From positions 1 to 55,580 of the forward strand of contig JARKNW010000147.1 of the NCBI GenBank assembly GCA_029976075.1: a stretch of 55,580 bases of DNA. The letters run 5' to 3'. The DNA is from Pleomorphomonas sp. GTDB taxonomy: Bacteria > Pseudomonadota > Alphaproteobacteria > Rhizobiales > Pleomorphomonadaceae. Positions 26,901-35,000 of the stretch are shown in pieces; positions within the stretch are counted from its first letter, which is position 1, and every line of letters starts with the position of its first letter. The translations under genes were made by a program, and so were the position numbers. The notes beneath the pieces are model-generated. The model had not been told where the DNA came from. It saw only the letters and a program-made list of their open reading frames with translations, and made no database searches.

Positions 26901-27329
26901 ATGAAGATCGGTGAACTGGCCAAGCGTTCGGGATTATCGGCCTATACCATCCGTTATTACGAGCGGATCGGGCTGTTGCCCTATGCGGACAGGGACCAAT
27001 CGAGCCAACGGGACTACGACGCATCGATCCTGACCTGGATTGAGTTCCTCGGGCGTTTGCGAACGACCGGGATGCCGATCCGGGACATGCTGCGATACGC
27101 GGCCTTGCGGGAGCGTGGCGTCGACACGGAGGTGGAGCGACGCGAACTGCTGGAAAAGCATCGCGAACGCGTCCGTGCGCATGTGGTCGAACTGCAAGCG
27201 TGTCTTCTCGCCCTCGACACCAAGATCGCCGGTTACGCCGGCCTGGAACAGAGGATGAAGGACTATGACGCAACACTCCCAGAACGTCGGAGAAAGCCGG
27301 CTGGAACGCGGGCGGCGCGCGCTCGCTGA
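26901..27329 (+). CDS. MerR-family transcriptional regulator
   Basis: 142 residues from the ATG at 26901 (a GTG two codons earlier is possible). The N-terminal winged helix KIGELAKRSGLSAYTIRYYERIGLLP is canonical MerR, and a long dimerisation helix (about 80-118) follows. The only cysteine lies in LQACLLALDTKI; the region where aldehyde sensors of the AdhR type carry their reactive cysteine has none, so the signal is unclear. The basic tail (ERRRKPAGTRAARAR) is translated over the first 65 bases of the next gene. Confidence 0.92.
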   Translation: MKIGELAKRSGLSAYTIRYYERIGLLPYADRDQSSQRDYDASILTWIEFLGRLRTTGMPIRDMLRYAALRERGVDTEVERRELLEKHRERVRAHVVELQACLLALDTKIAGYAGLEQRMKDYDATLPERRRKPAGTRAARAR

Positions 27330-27684
27330 GATCGACGGCACGGCCGGAGAGAAGGTTGTCGCCTCTCTCGCGGATATCGCGCCCGACTTTGCGACTTACC
27401 TGCTGGAGTTTCCGTTCGGCGATATCTACAGCCGTCCGGGCCTCGATCTGCGCGCCCGTGAGATCGCCACCATCGGGGCGCTGACGGCAATGGGCAATGC
27501 GGCTCCTCAACTGAAGGTGCATATCGAGGCCGGCTTGAATGTCGGGCTGAGCCGGGATGAAATCGTAGAAGTCATCATGCAAATGGCGGTCTATGCCGGG
27601 TTCCCCGCCGCACTCAACGGACTGTTTGCCGCCAGGGAGGTCTTCGCGAAGACGTCCGCGCAGGAAGCTGAGGCGGCGGCATGA
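27265..27684 (+). CDS. Carboxymuconolactone decarboxylase family protein
   Basis: 139 residues, a typical single-domain length. The start region SRLERGRRALAEIDG and the stretch FPFGDIYSRPGLDLRAREIATIGALTAMGN match the 4-carboxymuconolactone decarboxylase family, with histidine in KVHIEAGLNVG. There is no AhpD-type CxxC pair. It overlaps merR by 65 bases in another frame; because the conserved N-terminus lies inside the overlap, the overlap appears real. Co-expression with a MerR regulator suggests a stress or detoxification role rather than protocatechuate breakdown, since no other ring-cleavage genes are near. Confidence 0.88.
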   Translation: MTQHSQNVGESRLERGRRALAEIDGTAGEKVVASLADIAPDFATYLLEFPFGDIYSRPGLDLRAREIATIGALTAMGNAAPQLKVHIEAGLNVGLSRDEIVEVIMQMAVYAGFPAALNGLFAAREVFAKTSAQEAEAAA

Positions 27685-27773
27685 TGAACAGTCTTCGCTC
27701 CACCTCCGCCGCCAGTCGTATCTCGGCGCTTGTGCTGTAGCTCTCGACCTTCCGAAAAAGAGGGCGCTACGTG

Positions 27774-27896
27774 ATGCGCTTTCCCATGGCTGCTTATGCC
27801 CGTCTGGCCCAGTCGAGCTTGATGCTGGAGCGGGCCGGATGCGCTTGGACCTTGCCGGTCTCGGAGTTCATGTCGCTCGGCGAAGATGGGGTGTAA
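27774..27896 (+). CDS. Possible 40-residue small ORF or gene remnant
   Basis: An ATG frame MRFPMAAYARLAQSSLML... of 40 codons lies in the 212-base gap before nrsF, ending one base before the nrsF stop. Another 19-codon frame starts at the CMD stop. I recognise no family and no good ribosome site. It may be debris of a lost gene. Confidence 0.15.
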   Translation: MRFPMAAYARLAQSSLMLERAGCAWTLPVSEFMSLGEDGV

Positions 27897-28532
27897 TTAC
27901 CAGCGAAGCATACGGCGGCCGATCAGGGAGCCGACCGCCGTTACCGCCAGCATGCCGATCGAATACCAGGTCGCCAGGAACAGTGGACTGTCGTCGGGGC
28001 AATGCCAGGCGTAGATGGCGGCTGCAATGCTGCTGGCGGCGAGGCCTGCTGCCGCGCCGGCCAGGCCGGGGTTCTCCGGTGCGGCCTGGCGAATGGAATA
28101 AAGAATGGCGACAAGCGGTGCGACCGAAAGGGTCGGAACGATGAAAAGGCAGAAGCTCGAATAGTGCCCTTTCAAGCTGGTTGCCCATGCGCCTTGGGGC
28201 AAAACGAAAAGTTCTGCAGCGACACCCATGAGCAGGAGGGCGATGGGAAGGACAAGGGCGGATGCTGCCGAGCGCAGCGACATCCCAGGCTGGCCCATCC
28301 GAAAGACAAGGCGTGTGGCGGTCGTTGCCAAAAGGAGGGTGAGGCCGATCTTGAACATGACGCGTGGCGTCTCGATCGCTTCGGCCATATTCTTCCGAAT
28401 GCCGAGCGTCGACAGCAGCAGGACGGCAGAGATCACTACACCGATCGCCAGCGCGGTCCGGAAAACCTGTCCGAAGCGCAAACGCACACGCGCGTCCTTG
28501 GCCAGAAGGTTGATCAGATCATCCGTTTGCAC
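27897..28532 (-). CDS. nrsF: NrsF-family (DUF1109) anti-sigma factor
   Basis: 211 residues from a GTG at 28532 with GGAG eight bases upstream. A short cytoplasmic N-terminus (TDDLINLLAKDARVR) is followed by about six membrane helices, the DUF1109 layout. Two cysteines only, at about 128 and 178; the Caulobacter NrsF is described as sensing metal stress through a cysteine pair with about this spacing. The gene overlaps the sigma factor gene by 14 bases. It probably holds the sigma factor at the membrane until metal or thiol stress. Confidence 0.9.
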   Translation of the reverse strand: MQTDDLINLLAKDARVRLRFGQVFRTALAIGVVISAVLLLSTLGIRKNMAEAIETPRVMFKIGLTLLLATTATRLVFRMGQPGMSLRSAASALVLPIALLLMGVAAELFVLPQGAWATSLKGHYSSFCLFIVPTLSVAPLVAILYSIRQAAPENPGLAGAAAGLAASSIAAAIYAWHCPDDSPLFLATWYSIGMLAVTAVGSLIGRRMLRW

Positions 28533-29085
28533 GTCTGTCGCTCCGATAGAGGTCCGCCAACACCTTCAGCGCCCTGTGCAGCGCCACCCTTACGGCGCCC
28601 TCAGTCATTTGCAATCGCTCGGCCGTTTCGCGAATACCGGCCCCGCCAATCGAGATGGAGCGCACGATTTCACGTTGCGGGTCCCTCAGGTTTTCGACCA
28701 GTCGATCGACGTCGACAAGGTCGCCGGCATCCTCCTCCCTCGTTGCCTCCAGCGTTTCCATGACGTCTTCGATCGGCACGCTGACCTGCCTGCCGCGTCG
28801 ACGCAGACAGTCGACCAGCTTGTTGCGCACGATGGCCGAAAGCCACGGGCCGATCGGGCGTGAGGTATCCCAGGTTCCACGCTTGAGATGGATTGCCAGC
28901 AAAACCTCTTGCACGACATCCTCCACTTCGCTGGAAGGCGCTCCAAACTGATCGCAGCGGCGGCGCGCGATGGATCGAAGGTACGGCGTCACCGCCTTGA
29001 GAAAACGATGATAGGCCAGCGTGTCGCCGGCCGCTGCGGCGAGCATCCAGCCGGTCCATTGCTCTTCTCGGGCTGAATGGTTCAT
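28519..29085 (-). CDS. sigF: ECF sigma factor, SigF type
   Basis: 188 residues from the ATG at 29085; the frame is open to 29154. Sigma region 2 spans about 25-90 (VEDVVQEVLLAIHLKRGTWD, then PWLSAIVRNKLVDCLRRRGR). Region 4 spans about 125-180 (IRETAERLQMTEGAVRVALHRALK). It overlaps the nrsF anti-sigma gene and lies 96 bases after the doxX-like gene on the same strand. By analogy with Caulobacter SigF it should direct transcription of the bufA-doxX genes upstream, and here it may be in the same transcript, giving positive feedback. I find no clear separate promoter in the 96-base gap. Confidence 0.9.
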   Translation of the reverse strand: MNHSAREEQWTGWMLAAAAGDTLAYHRFLKAVTPYLRSIARRRCDQFGAPSSEVEDVVQEVLLAIHLKRGTWDTSRPIGPWLSAIVRNKLVDCLRRRGRQVSVPIEDVMETLEATREEDAGDLVDVDRLVENLRDPQREIVRSISIGGAGIRETAERLQMTEGAVRVALHRALKVLADLYRSDRRANG

Positions 29086-29181
29086 CCGCCGGTGCCCTGT
29101 CAGCTCGGATCCGTGTCCCGAGAGCATTGGCAGGCAAACATCGAGAGAAGGCAAGCGCCACCTTTTCCTGTCGGGTTGCGG

Positions 29182-29721
29182 TCAGGGAGCCGACTTGGCC
29201 GGCATGGGCCCGTGCCCGGCCGCCTCCAAGCCGAGAGCTCTGATCATGAGGTTGTCGATCGATATACGGCCCGGGCCATGTCGCATGATGGCAAGTGCCA
29301 TCGCTGCCCAGGTAAGATGGATCGGCCAGCCGTCGGGAACAGTCAGTTCAACGACAGCCGTCATCAGGAGCAGGCCGAGCCCGGAGAGCCGTGTCGCGAG
29401 GCCAAGGACGATCAGCGTCGGAAAGACGATCTCTCCGCAGCCTGACAGAAAGGCCATCAGCGCAGGCGCTGGAAAGGGATAGGGGCCGCCCGGCAGGTGA
29501 AGCATGAACTCCTGACTGAACAACTCGACGGCTGTGTCGCTCAGTTGCAGAAAGCCGTCCCATTTCAGAATGCCCGAGCGCCAGAAGGGAACGGCGAGTG
29601 CAAGGCGGATCACCAACTGAACGACGTCCGGCTGCGCAGCAAAACGAACCAGCCGGCTGGGCGCCGCCACCAAGGAGATCAACCTCGAGCGTGGAGATCG
29701 GTGGAGCATTGAGTCAGGCAT
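29182..29721 (-). CDS. DoxX-family membrane protein (BufD/GigD-like)
   Basis: 179 residues from the ATG at 29721, which overlaps the stop of the upstream DUF2063 gene (ATGCCTGA). About four hydrophobic helices, with the DoxX features LVIRLALAVPFWRSGILKWDGF and a second half FLSGCGEIVFPTLIVLGLATRLSG. It is the fourth gene of the buf cluster. DoxX proteins in this setting are inner-membrane proteins of unknown exact role, possibly in quinone-linked redox or in handling of the modified peptide. Confidence 0.85.
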   Translation of the reverse strand: MPDSMLHRSPRSRLISLVAAPSRLVRFAAQPDVVQLVIRLALAVPFWRSGILKWDGFLQLSDTAVELFSQEFMLHLPGGPYPFPAPALMAFLSGCGEIVFPTLIVLGLATRLSGLGLLLMTAVVELTVPDGWPIHLTWAAMALAIMRHGPGRISIDNLMIRALGLEAAGHGPMPAKSAP

Positions 29722-30526
29722 GAAGGGCATCCGGGATCCCCATCTGGAGGTTGGAGAAGGCACCGGCAGCAATCATCTCGGCGATGGCGCCGGAAAGGTT
29801 GAAGGTGGAAGTTGCTTTGAAAGCGGCCGCTGCTGCGTATGCCAGGCAATGCCCGTTGAGCAGGGCGCCAAGGAATGTGACTTGCCCCGGCGCCAGGATA
29901 CGCACGGTCACCTCGTCTTCCACCCGCGTGATCAGCCCGTCTTCCGGTCGATCCTCGACGCGAGTGACAGGTCCGGTCCCTCGATTCATGGCGAAGATGG
30001 TAATGGCCGGGTGGGCAGAGGAGATCAGGCGCGTTGTGGGATTGGGAGTGAAGGTCAGGGTTTCGAGCGCTTCCGGCAACACTTCTGAAAACGCATCCGG
30101 GCGGAGAGCCGGCGCATCGGCGGCATGATAGCTATCGAGCCATAAGCGCTCGATCCGGGCGACGTCCGAGAGCCAGGGCATGTCCAGAGCGTAGTCGTAG
30201 CGGTCGATGAAATCGGCGAAGTTGCGTCCATAATCGAACAGCAGCGGCGAGGTCGGCGGTGTTTCCCGCACATGGAACCTTGCCATGGCACGAAAGAAGT
30301 CCGCGCCGGTGATGCGCTCGACGGCCGGAAAGATCGAAGCCAGAGCGGCAATCAGGCTGACGGTGACGTTGTTGCGATAGACAGCGTAGCGCCTGTCGGC
30401 CCGCTTGCCGGCTGGTCCGATCACCAGCGCCGGGGTCGGCGCAGCGGGTAAAAGCAGGGCGGCCGAAAACGAGCTGGCGAAGTCCGGAGCAGGTGGTCGA
30501 AGCGGCAGGATGTCAGCCGTAGGCAT
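29714..30526 (-). CDS. bufC: DUF2063 protein, partner of the MNIO maturase (BufC-like)
   Basis: 270 residues from the ATG at 30526, with GGAGC upstream and overlapping the bufB stop by 14 bases. The N-terminal domain (about 15-100) contains [34 protein letters not shown] sequence, diagnostic of DUF2063 (read in parts: [23 protein letters not shown]). [13 protein letters not shown] and [15 protein letters not shown] follow. In MNIO systems the partner protein presents the precursor peptide to the maturase. It lies between the maturase and DoxX genes. Confidence 0.88.
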   Translation of the reverse strand: MPTADILPLRPPAPDFASSFSAALLLPAAPTPALVIGPAGKRADRRYAVYRNNVTVSLIAALASIFPAVERITGADFFRAMARFHVRETPPTSPLLFDYGRNFADFIDRYDYALDMPWLSDVARIERLWLDSYHAADAPALRPDAFSEVLPEALETLTFTPNPTTRLISSAHPAITIFAMNRGTGPVTRVEDRPEDGLITRVEDEVTVRILAPGQVTFLGALLNGHCLAYAAAAAFKATSTFNLSGAIAEMIAAGAFSNLQMGIPDALHA

Positions 30527-31439
30527 GGGATTGCTCCGTGTTGCGCGCATGTCGGTCGAGAATGGCTTGGGCGGCCAGCGCCTCGGCGCGCAGTACCGGC
30601 CATTCGGGGATCTCACTGTCCCATTCGACCAGTGTCGGGATCGGCCCGCAGCGGTCGATCACCCTCTCGTACAGCCGCCAGACAGCATCGGCGACGGGGC
30701 CGTCGTGGCTGTCGATCAGCAGCAGGTCGCCTTCATCGTCCCGCTGCTCTGTCTGGCCGGCGAGATGGATTTCACCGACCGCCGGCAGCGGGAAATCACT
30801 CAGATAGTCGAGGGCCGAAAAGCCGTGGTTGGTGGCGGAGACGAAGACATTGTTGACGTCGAGAAGCAGTCCGCAGCCGGTACGCCTGGAAACCTCGCGG
30901 ATGAACTCCGTCTCGCTCATCGTGGACTGTTCGAAGAGCACGTATGTCGAGGGATTTTCCAGAAGGATGGAGCGACCGATCGTGGCCTGCATTTCGTCGA
31001 TATGGTCAATGACGTGGGACAACGTCGCAGCCGTATAGGGCAGGGGTAGCAGGTCGTTCAGGTAGGTGGTGTTGTGCGTCGACCAGGCGAGATGCTCTGA
31101 AACAAGCGCCGGCTCATAGCGGTCGATCAGGCCTTTGAAGCGTGCGAGATGATCTCCATCGAGTGGCTGAGGGCCGCCGAGAGACATGCACACGCCATGC
31201 AGCGAGACGGGGTGGTCGCGGCGGATACGTTCGAGAGCGCGATGCGGCGCGCCGCCGGCGCCCATGTAGTTTTCGGCGTGGACTTCAAAGAAGCCCCGCT
31301 GGCCGGCCTCGGAGAGAATTGCGGCAAGATGCTCCGGCTTGAAACTTGTGCCGGCTTGGCCGGCCACTGAAAGCGAGGGAAAGCGGGGCGTCGCTACCGT
31401 TTCCATGGAGTTTTCGAGAGTTGTGCCAATGCTGGCCAT
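30513..31439 (-). CDS. bufB: DUF692 multinuclear iron oxidase (MNIO) maturase (BufB-like)
   Basis: 308 residues from the ATG at 31439, with GGAGG five bases upstream. The TIM-barrel metal-binding stretches of the DUF692/MbnB family are all present: [63 protein letters not shown] and [10 protein letters not shown], supplying the histidines, glutamates and aspartates of the iron cluster. These enzymes modify cysteines in small precursor peptides. The precursor gene bufA lies 56 bases upstream and the partner bufC overlaps downstream, so the substrate is almost certainly BufA. Confidence 0.93.
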   Translation of the reverse strand: MASIGTTLENSMETVATPRFPSLSVAGQAGTSFKPEHLAAILSEAGQRGFFEVHAENYMGAGGAPHRALERIRRDHPVSLHGVCMSLGGPQPLDGDHLARFKGLIDRYEPALVSEHLAWSTHNTTYLNDLLPLPYTAATLSHVIDHIDEMQATIGRSILLENPSTYVLFEQSTMSETEFIREVSRRTGCGLLLDVNNVFVSATNHGFSALDYLSDFPLPAVGEIHLAGQTEQRDDEGDLLLIDSHDGPVADAVWRLYERVIDRCGPIPTLVEWDSEIPEWPVLRAEALAAQAILDRHARNTEQSHAYG

Positions 31440-31495
31440 CGTCGCCTCCGCTTTCCAGGGGTGTGGCTCGTTTGGGCGTGCCTGACTGGCGGTGA

Positions 31496-31810
31496 TCAGA
31501 TGTCGCGATCGAGCGGCATCAGCGAGCCATGACGGCCGCCGGGAAGCTCAAGCGAGGCGCAGGTGCCGCCCTGAACGAATTTCCAGGAGTTGCCCTGGAA
31601 ATCCTTGACCGATGTTCCCTGGCAGGTGGTGCCGGGCCCGGCGGCGCAATCGTTCTGTCCCTTGAGCGCCACGCCGTAACACTTCTCCTTGTGGGCGGCG
31701 ATCGCGGCGTTGGCCTCCGCCTTGGTCAGCGGCGCGGCGCTGGCAAAGGTTGCGAGGGCCGAAGTGACTGCGCCGGCGAGAAGGACGGTGGTGACGGAAG
31801 TCCTCAGCAT
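31496..31810 (-). CDS. bufA: Bufferin-type precursor peptide (DUF2282), exported, four cysteines
   Basis: 104 residues from the ATG at 31810, which has GGAGAA seven bases upstream; the frame is open far upstream but only this start gives a signal peptide (residues 1-25, ending TFASA). The mature part carries cysteines at 44, 55, 63 and 84 in the contexts KEKCYG, NDCAAG, TTCQGT and GGTCAS, the DUF2282 pattern in which cysteines are enzymatically modified and bind copper. A C-terminal extension ([14 protein letters not shown]) goes beyond the usual end of the family. First gene of the buf-sigF-nrsF unit. Confidence 0.9.
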   Translation of the reverse strand: MLRTSVTTVLLAGAVTSALATFASAAPLTKAEANAAIAAHKEKCYGVALKGQNDCAAGPGTTCQGTSVKDFQGNSWKFVQGGTCASLELPGGRHGSLMPLDRDI

Positions 31811-31862
31811 TGATGTTCTCCGTGGTTCGAGACGCGCCCGTTCTTGCTGGGCACGTGAGGTA

Positions 31863-31888
31863 CTCGGAGGCTGGGGGCGGTTTGTTAC
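31863..31888 (-). promoter_or_regulatory. Candidate sigma-F-type ECF promoter of the buf operon
   Basis: On the minus strand GTAACA (31888-31883), a 16-base spacer, then CGAG (31866-31863). This is one mismatch in each box from GTAACC-N16-CGAA, the consensus I recall for Caulobacter SigF. The implied start lies about 50 bases before bufA. The match depends on my memory of the consensus. Confidence 0.6.
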
Positions 31889-31906
31889 AGCGGGCACGGT
31901 AACAAA
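31881..31906. promoter_or_regulatory. Inverted repeat TTTGTTAC-N10-GTAACAAA overlapping the buf promoter
   Basis: Perfect 8-bp arms (31881-31888 and 31899-31906) place two GTAACAAA copies facing away from each other. One is the -35 box of the candidate promoter. The other has no matching -10 box at the right distance on the plus strand, so it may be an operator arm rather than a second promoter. Confidence 0.55.
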
Positions 31907-31972
31907 TGCGTGATCGGCCGGAACTCTATCGCCGGGTGAGTGGAGGCAGCGAAGTGCGCTGAATCCCGCCAA

Positions 31973-32001
31973 TGAAAAAGGGCGCCGCGTGGGCGCCCTT
32001 T
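31973..32001 (-). terminator. Terminator of the giant coiled-coil gene
   Basis: A perfect 10-bp stem (31977-31986 with 31992-32001, arm AAAGGGCGCC on the plus strand) with loop GCGTG is followed on the minus strand by a run of T (complement of 31975-31979). It begins 24 bases after the stop of the 2032-residue gene and insulates it from the buf operon. Confidence 0.85.
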
Positions 32002-32025
32002 CACAATTGCTCATGTCCTTCAGGC

Positions 32026-35000
32026 TCAGCCGAGCTTGCCGCTGGCGTGCGCCAGGAGCGTGTAAACCTTGCCGGTGTCGGAGGTCAGGTAGTTCTCGGC
32101 GAGACGACCGTTCGGGTCCTTCTGGACCGCTTCCTCGTAGAGCGAGGAGAAGTGGTCGATGTAGCGATCGACGGCTTCGCGGAAGTCGGCTTCGCGACCG
32201 TAGCGGCGGCGGACCTCATCGAAGGTCTGCTGTCCCTGCAGCGTGTAGACGCGACGCGTGAACACGTTGCTGTCGCCACGCCGGTAGCGATCCCACAGGT
32301 CGGCATAGGCGTCCGGGTCGATGGCACGGGCGATGTCCGAGGTCAGCGATCCGAGACCGTCGAGCGGGTTGCCGCCCTTGCTGCCGCGATCGGAAGACGG
32401 CAGACGCGGCGCGGAGCCATCATCGTCGGAGACACGACGCAGCAGATCGGAGATCCAGCCGCTCGCCCGCTCGCCACGGTCATCGGTGGCTGGCTGGCGG
32501 GTTTCCTGACGCCGCTCGGCAACGGCCGGGCGGGGAGGCTGGTTGGCAGGCTGCCGCGAGAAGGCGCGAGGCGCTTCCGCAGCAGGCTGCGACGGTTTCT
32601 GAGCCGGCAGGCTGCGAGACGAAACCGAAGCCTGAGCGGAGGCCTGCGCGCGCACCGGGACTTCGGCGACGCTTTCACCGGGCAGCTGGCGCGAGACGAT
32701 CTCGGAGAGCTCGTTCAGGGCGCGGATCTGCTCGCTGACGACGCGACGCATGGCGGCGGTGTGCTGGCTGGTCTCTTCCGGAAGGTCGAGAACGCCGCGG
32801 CTGAGATCTTCGCGGATCTGTTCCAGCTCCCGGCCGACGGCACGGGTGGCCTTGCGCATTTCCTCGGTGGCGCCAGCGAAGCGATCGACAGCCGAGCCGA
32901 TGGAGGAGTTGATCTCCGAGATCAGCTCGCCACGCACCCGCTCGATGGTGCCCTGCGTCTTGCGGCCTTCCTCCTCGGCGTTGACCGACAACTGCTCGAG
33001 CTGCTGGGTGACGCCGTTCATCGCCGTCTCTGCATTGCGCGCCAGCTGGTAGCCGACGTCGCGGGCGCGGCGCTCGGCGTTGGACAGCGTGTCCTGGATC
33101 TGGCTGGCGATGGACTGCAGGCTCTCGGACATCGTCTCGGTGCGCTCCTGGAGCGTGGAGACCACGCCATCCAGTGCGGAGAGGCGATCGCCGATGACAC
33201 CCTGGAGGGTGCCGCCCACCGACGACAGGGCGCGGGCAGACGACTGCAGGTCGCCCGTCTGCTCGGCAAGCGAGGTGGCGATGGTGCCGATGTCGGACAG
33301 AACGGTCCGTGACACGTCGCGCAGCACGTCGGTGGTCTCGGCAACGGTGTTGCTGGAGGCCGTCGTGTCGGCAACGACGCGCTCGAGGGCAAGGCGAAGA
33401 TCGCCGGTCTGCTGCTCGAGGCCGCGTTCGATGCGGGCCAAGTTGCCGGCCGCCTGATCGACCAGGGAGCGAAGACCGCGGTTGGCGGTATCGACCTGTT
33501 CGAGCACGGCGACGACATCGGTCTTGACGCGCGTGGTGGTGTCGTCGAGCGACTGCACGATGTCGCGGCCCTGGTCGTCGAACGTGGCCATCAGCGACAG
33601 CGTGGCTTGCTTCAGGGCTTCCGCCGCGTCGTTGCCACGCTGGGTGATGGCGCGGCTGACGCCTTCGCCACCCTTGGCCAGCGCTGCCAGCACGTCGCTC
33701 GCGGCGTTGCGGACCATGCCGGCCACTTCCTCGCCACGGCTGCCGACAGCCTCGTCGAGGGCGCGGGTACCGGAGAGGAACGCGTTGGCAAGATCGCCGC
33801 CACGGCCGTCGACCAGCTCGGCCAGCTCGGCCATGCGGCGGGTGACCAGATCGACGACCTTCTCGGCGCGGCTGTCCATGGCGCTCGCGGCGGCATCGGT
33901 CCGGGCGTTGAGCACGCCTTCGAGGTCGCGGGTCGCGTCGGCAAGGCGTTCGGTGGCCGAGGCGATGGCGGCCGCCAGGATCTCGCTCGACCGTTCGGTC
34001 TCGCCGGCGATGCGGCCGGTGACCGCCTCGGCGGAGCCGATGAGGTTGGAGCGGGCACGGGCCGTCTCTTCCGACAGGCGGTCGGTCACCTCGTCGATGG
34101 CACCAATCAGGCCGGCACGCGCCTTCTCGCTCTCGGCGGCCATGCGGCCGGTGACGTCCTCGACCGAGCCGATGATGGTGTCGCGAACGCGCTCGCTCTC
34201 GCCGACGAGACGGCCTTCGACGGCGGTGATCGCCTCGTAGACGTTCTCGCGAGCCTTCTGGCTCTCGGTCGACAGCACGTCGGACAGGGTGCTGATGAGC
34301 TCGTTGAGGGTGCCGTGCGTCTCGTTACGCAGGCTGGCGAGCCGATCCTCGGCACCGGCCAGCGACTGGCTGACGGCCATCGAGGTGTTCTCGCCCTCGG
34401 CGGCAAGGCGGTTGGCGGCGCCATCGATGGCGGCGACCACAACGCTGCGGACCTGCTCGCTCTCGCCGGCAAGACGTTCGGACATGCCTTCGAGAACGCT
34501 GGACACGACGTCGCGGGCCCGGACCGAACCGGTTTCCATCTCGGTGGCGATGGCGGCCATGGCCTCGGTGACGATGGCCTTGGCGCGGTTGGCCTCGGTA
34601 CGCAGCTTGTCGGCGGCCGCTTCCACGGATCCGGTCAGATCCTCGCGGGCACGGGCACTTTCCTTCTGCAGCACGGCGGCGGCATTGATGAGGGCGCGGG
34701 CCAGTTCCTCGCGGGCCGTCTCGGTCTGGCTGCCGAGCATGTCGACGATGGACGCGAGACGCTGGGTGAGCGACACTTCCAGCGAGCTGGCGCGGCTGTC
34801 GAGCGTCTCGGCCACTTCGAACACCTTGGAGCCGAGCGAAACGTTGATCTCGGCCACCTTGTCGGCCAGCGTCTCGGTGAACTCCTCGGTCTTGCGCTGC
34901 AGCGACCGACCGACGGCGTCGAGACGACCCTCGATGGCATCGACCATTTCCGACTGACCGGCCGAGAAGGCCTGGGCCAGATCACGAGTGCGGGCCATCA

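Noticed and set aside
31899..31924. Second, plus-strand sigma-F promoter from the other arm of the GTAACAAA dyad
   Set aside because: No CGAA-like -10 box lies 16 bases downstream and no gene starts on that strand nearby.
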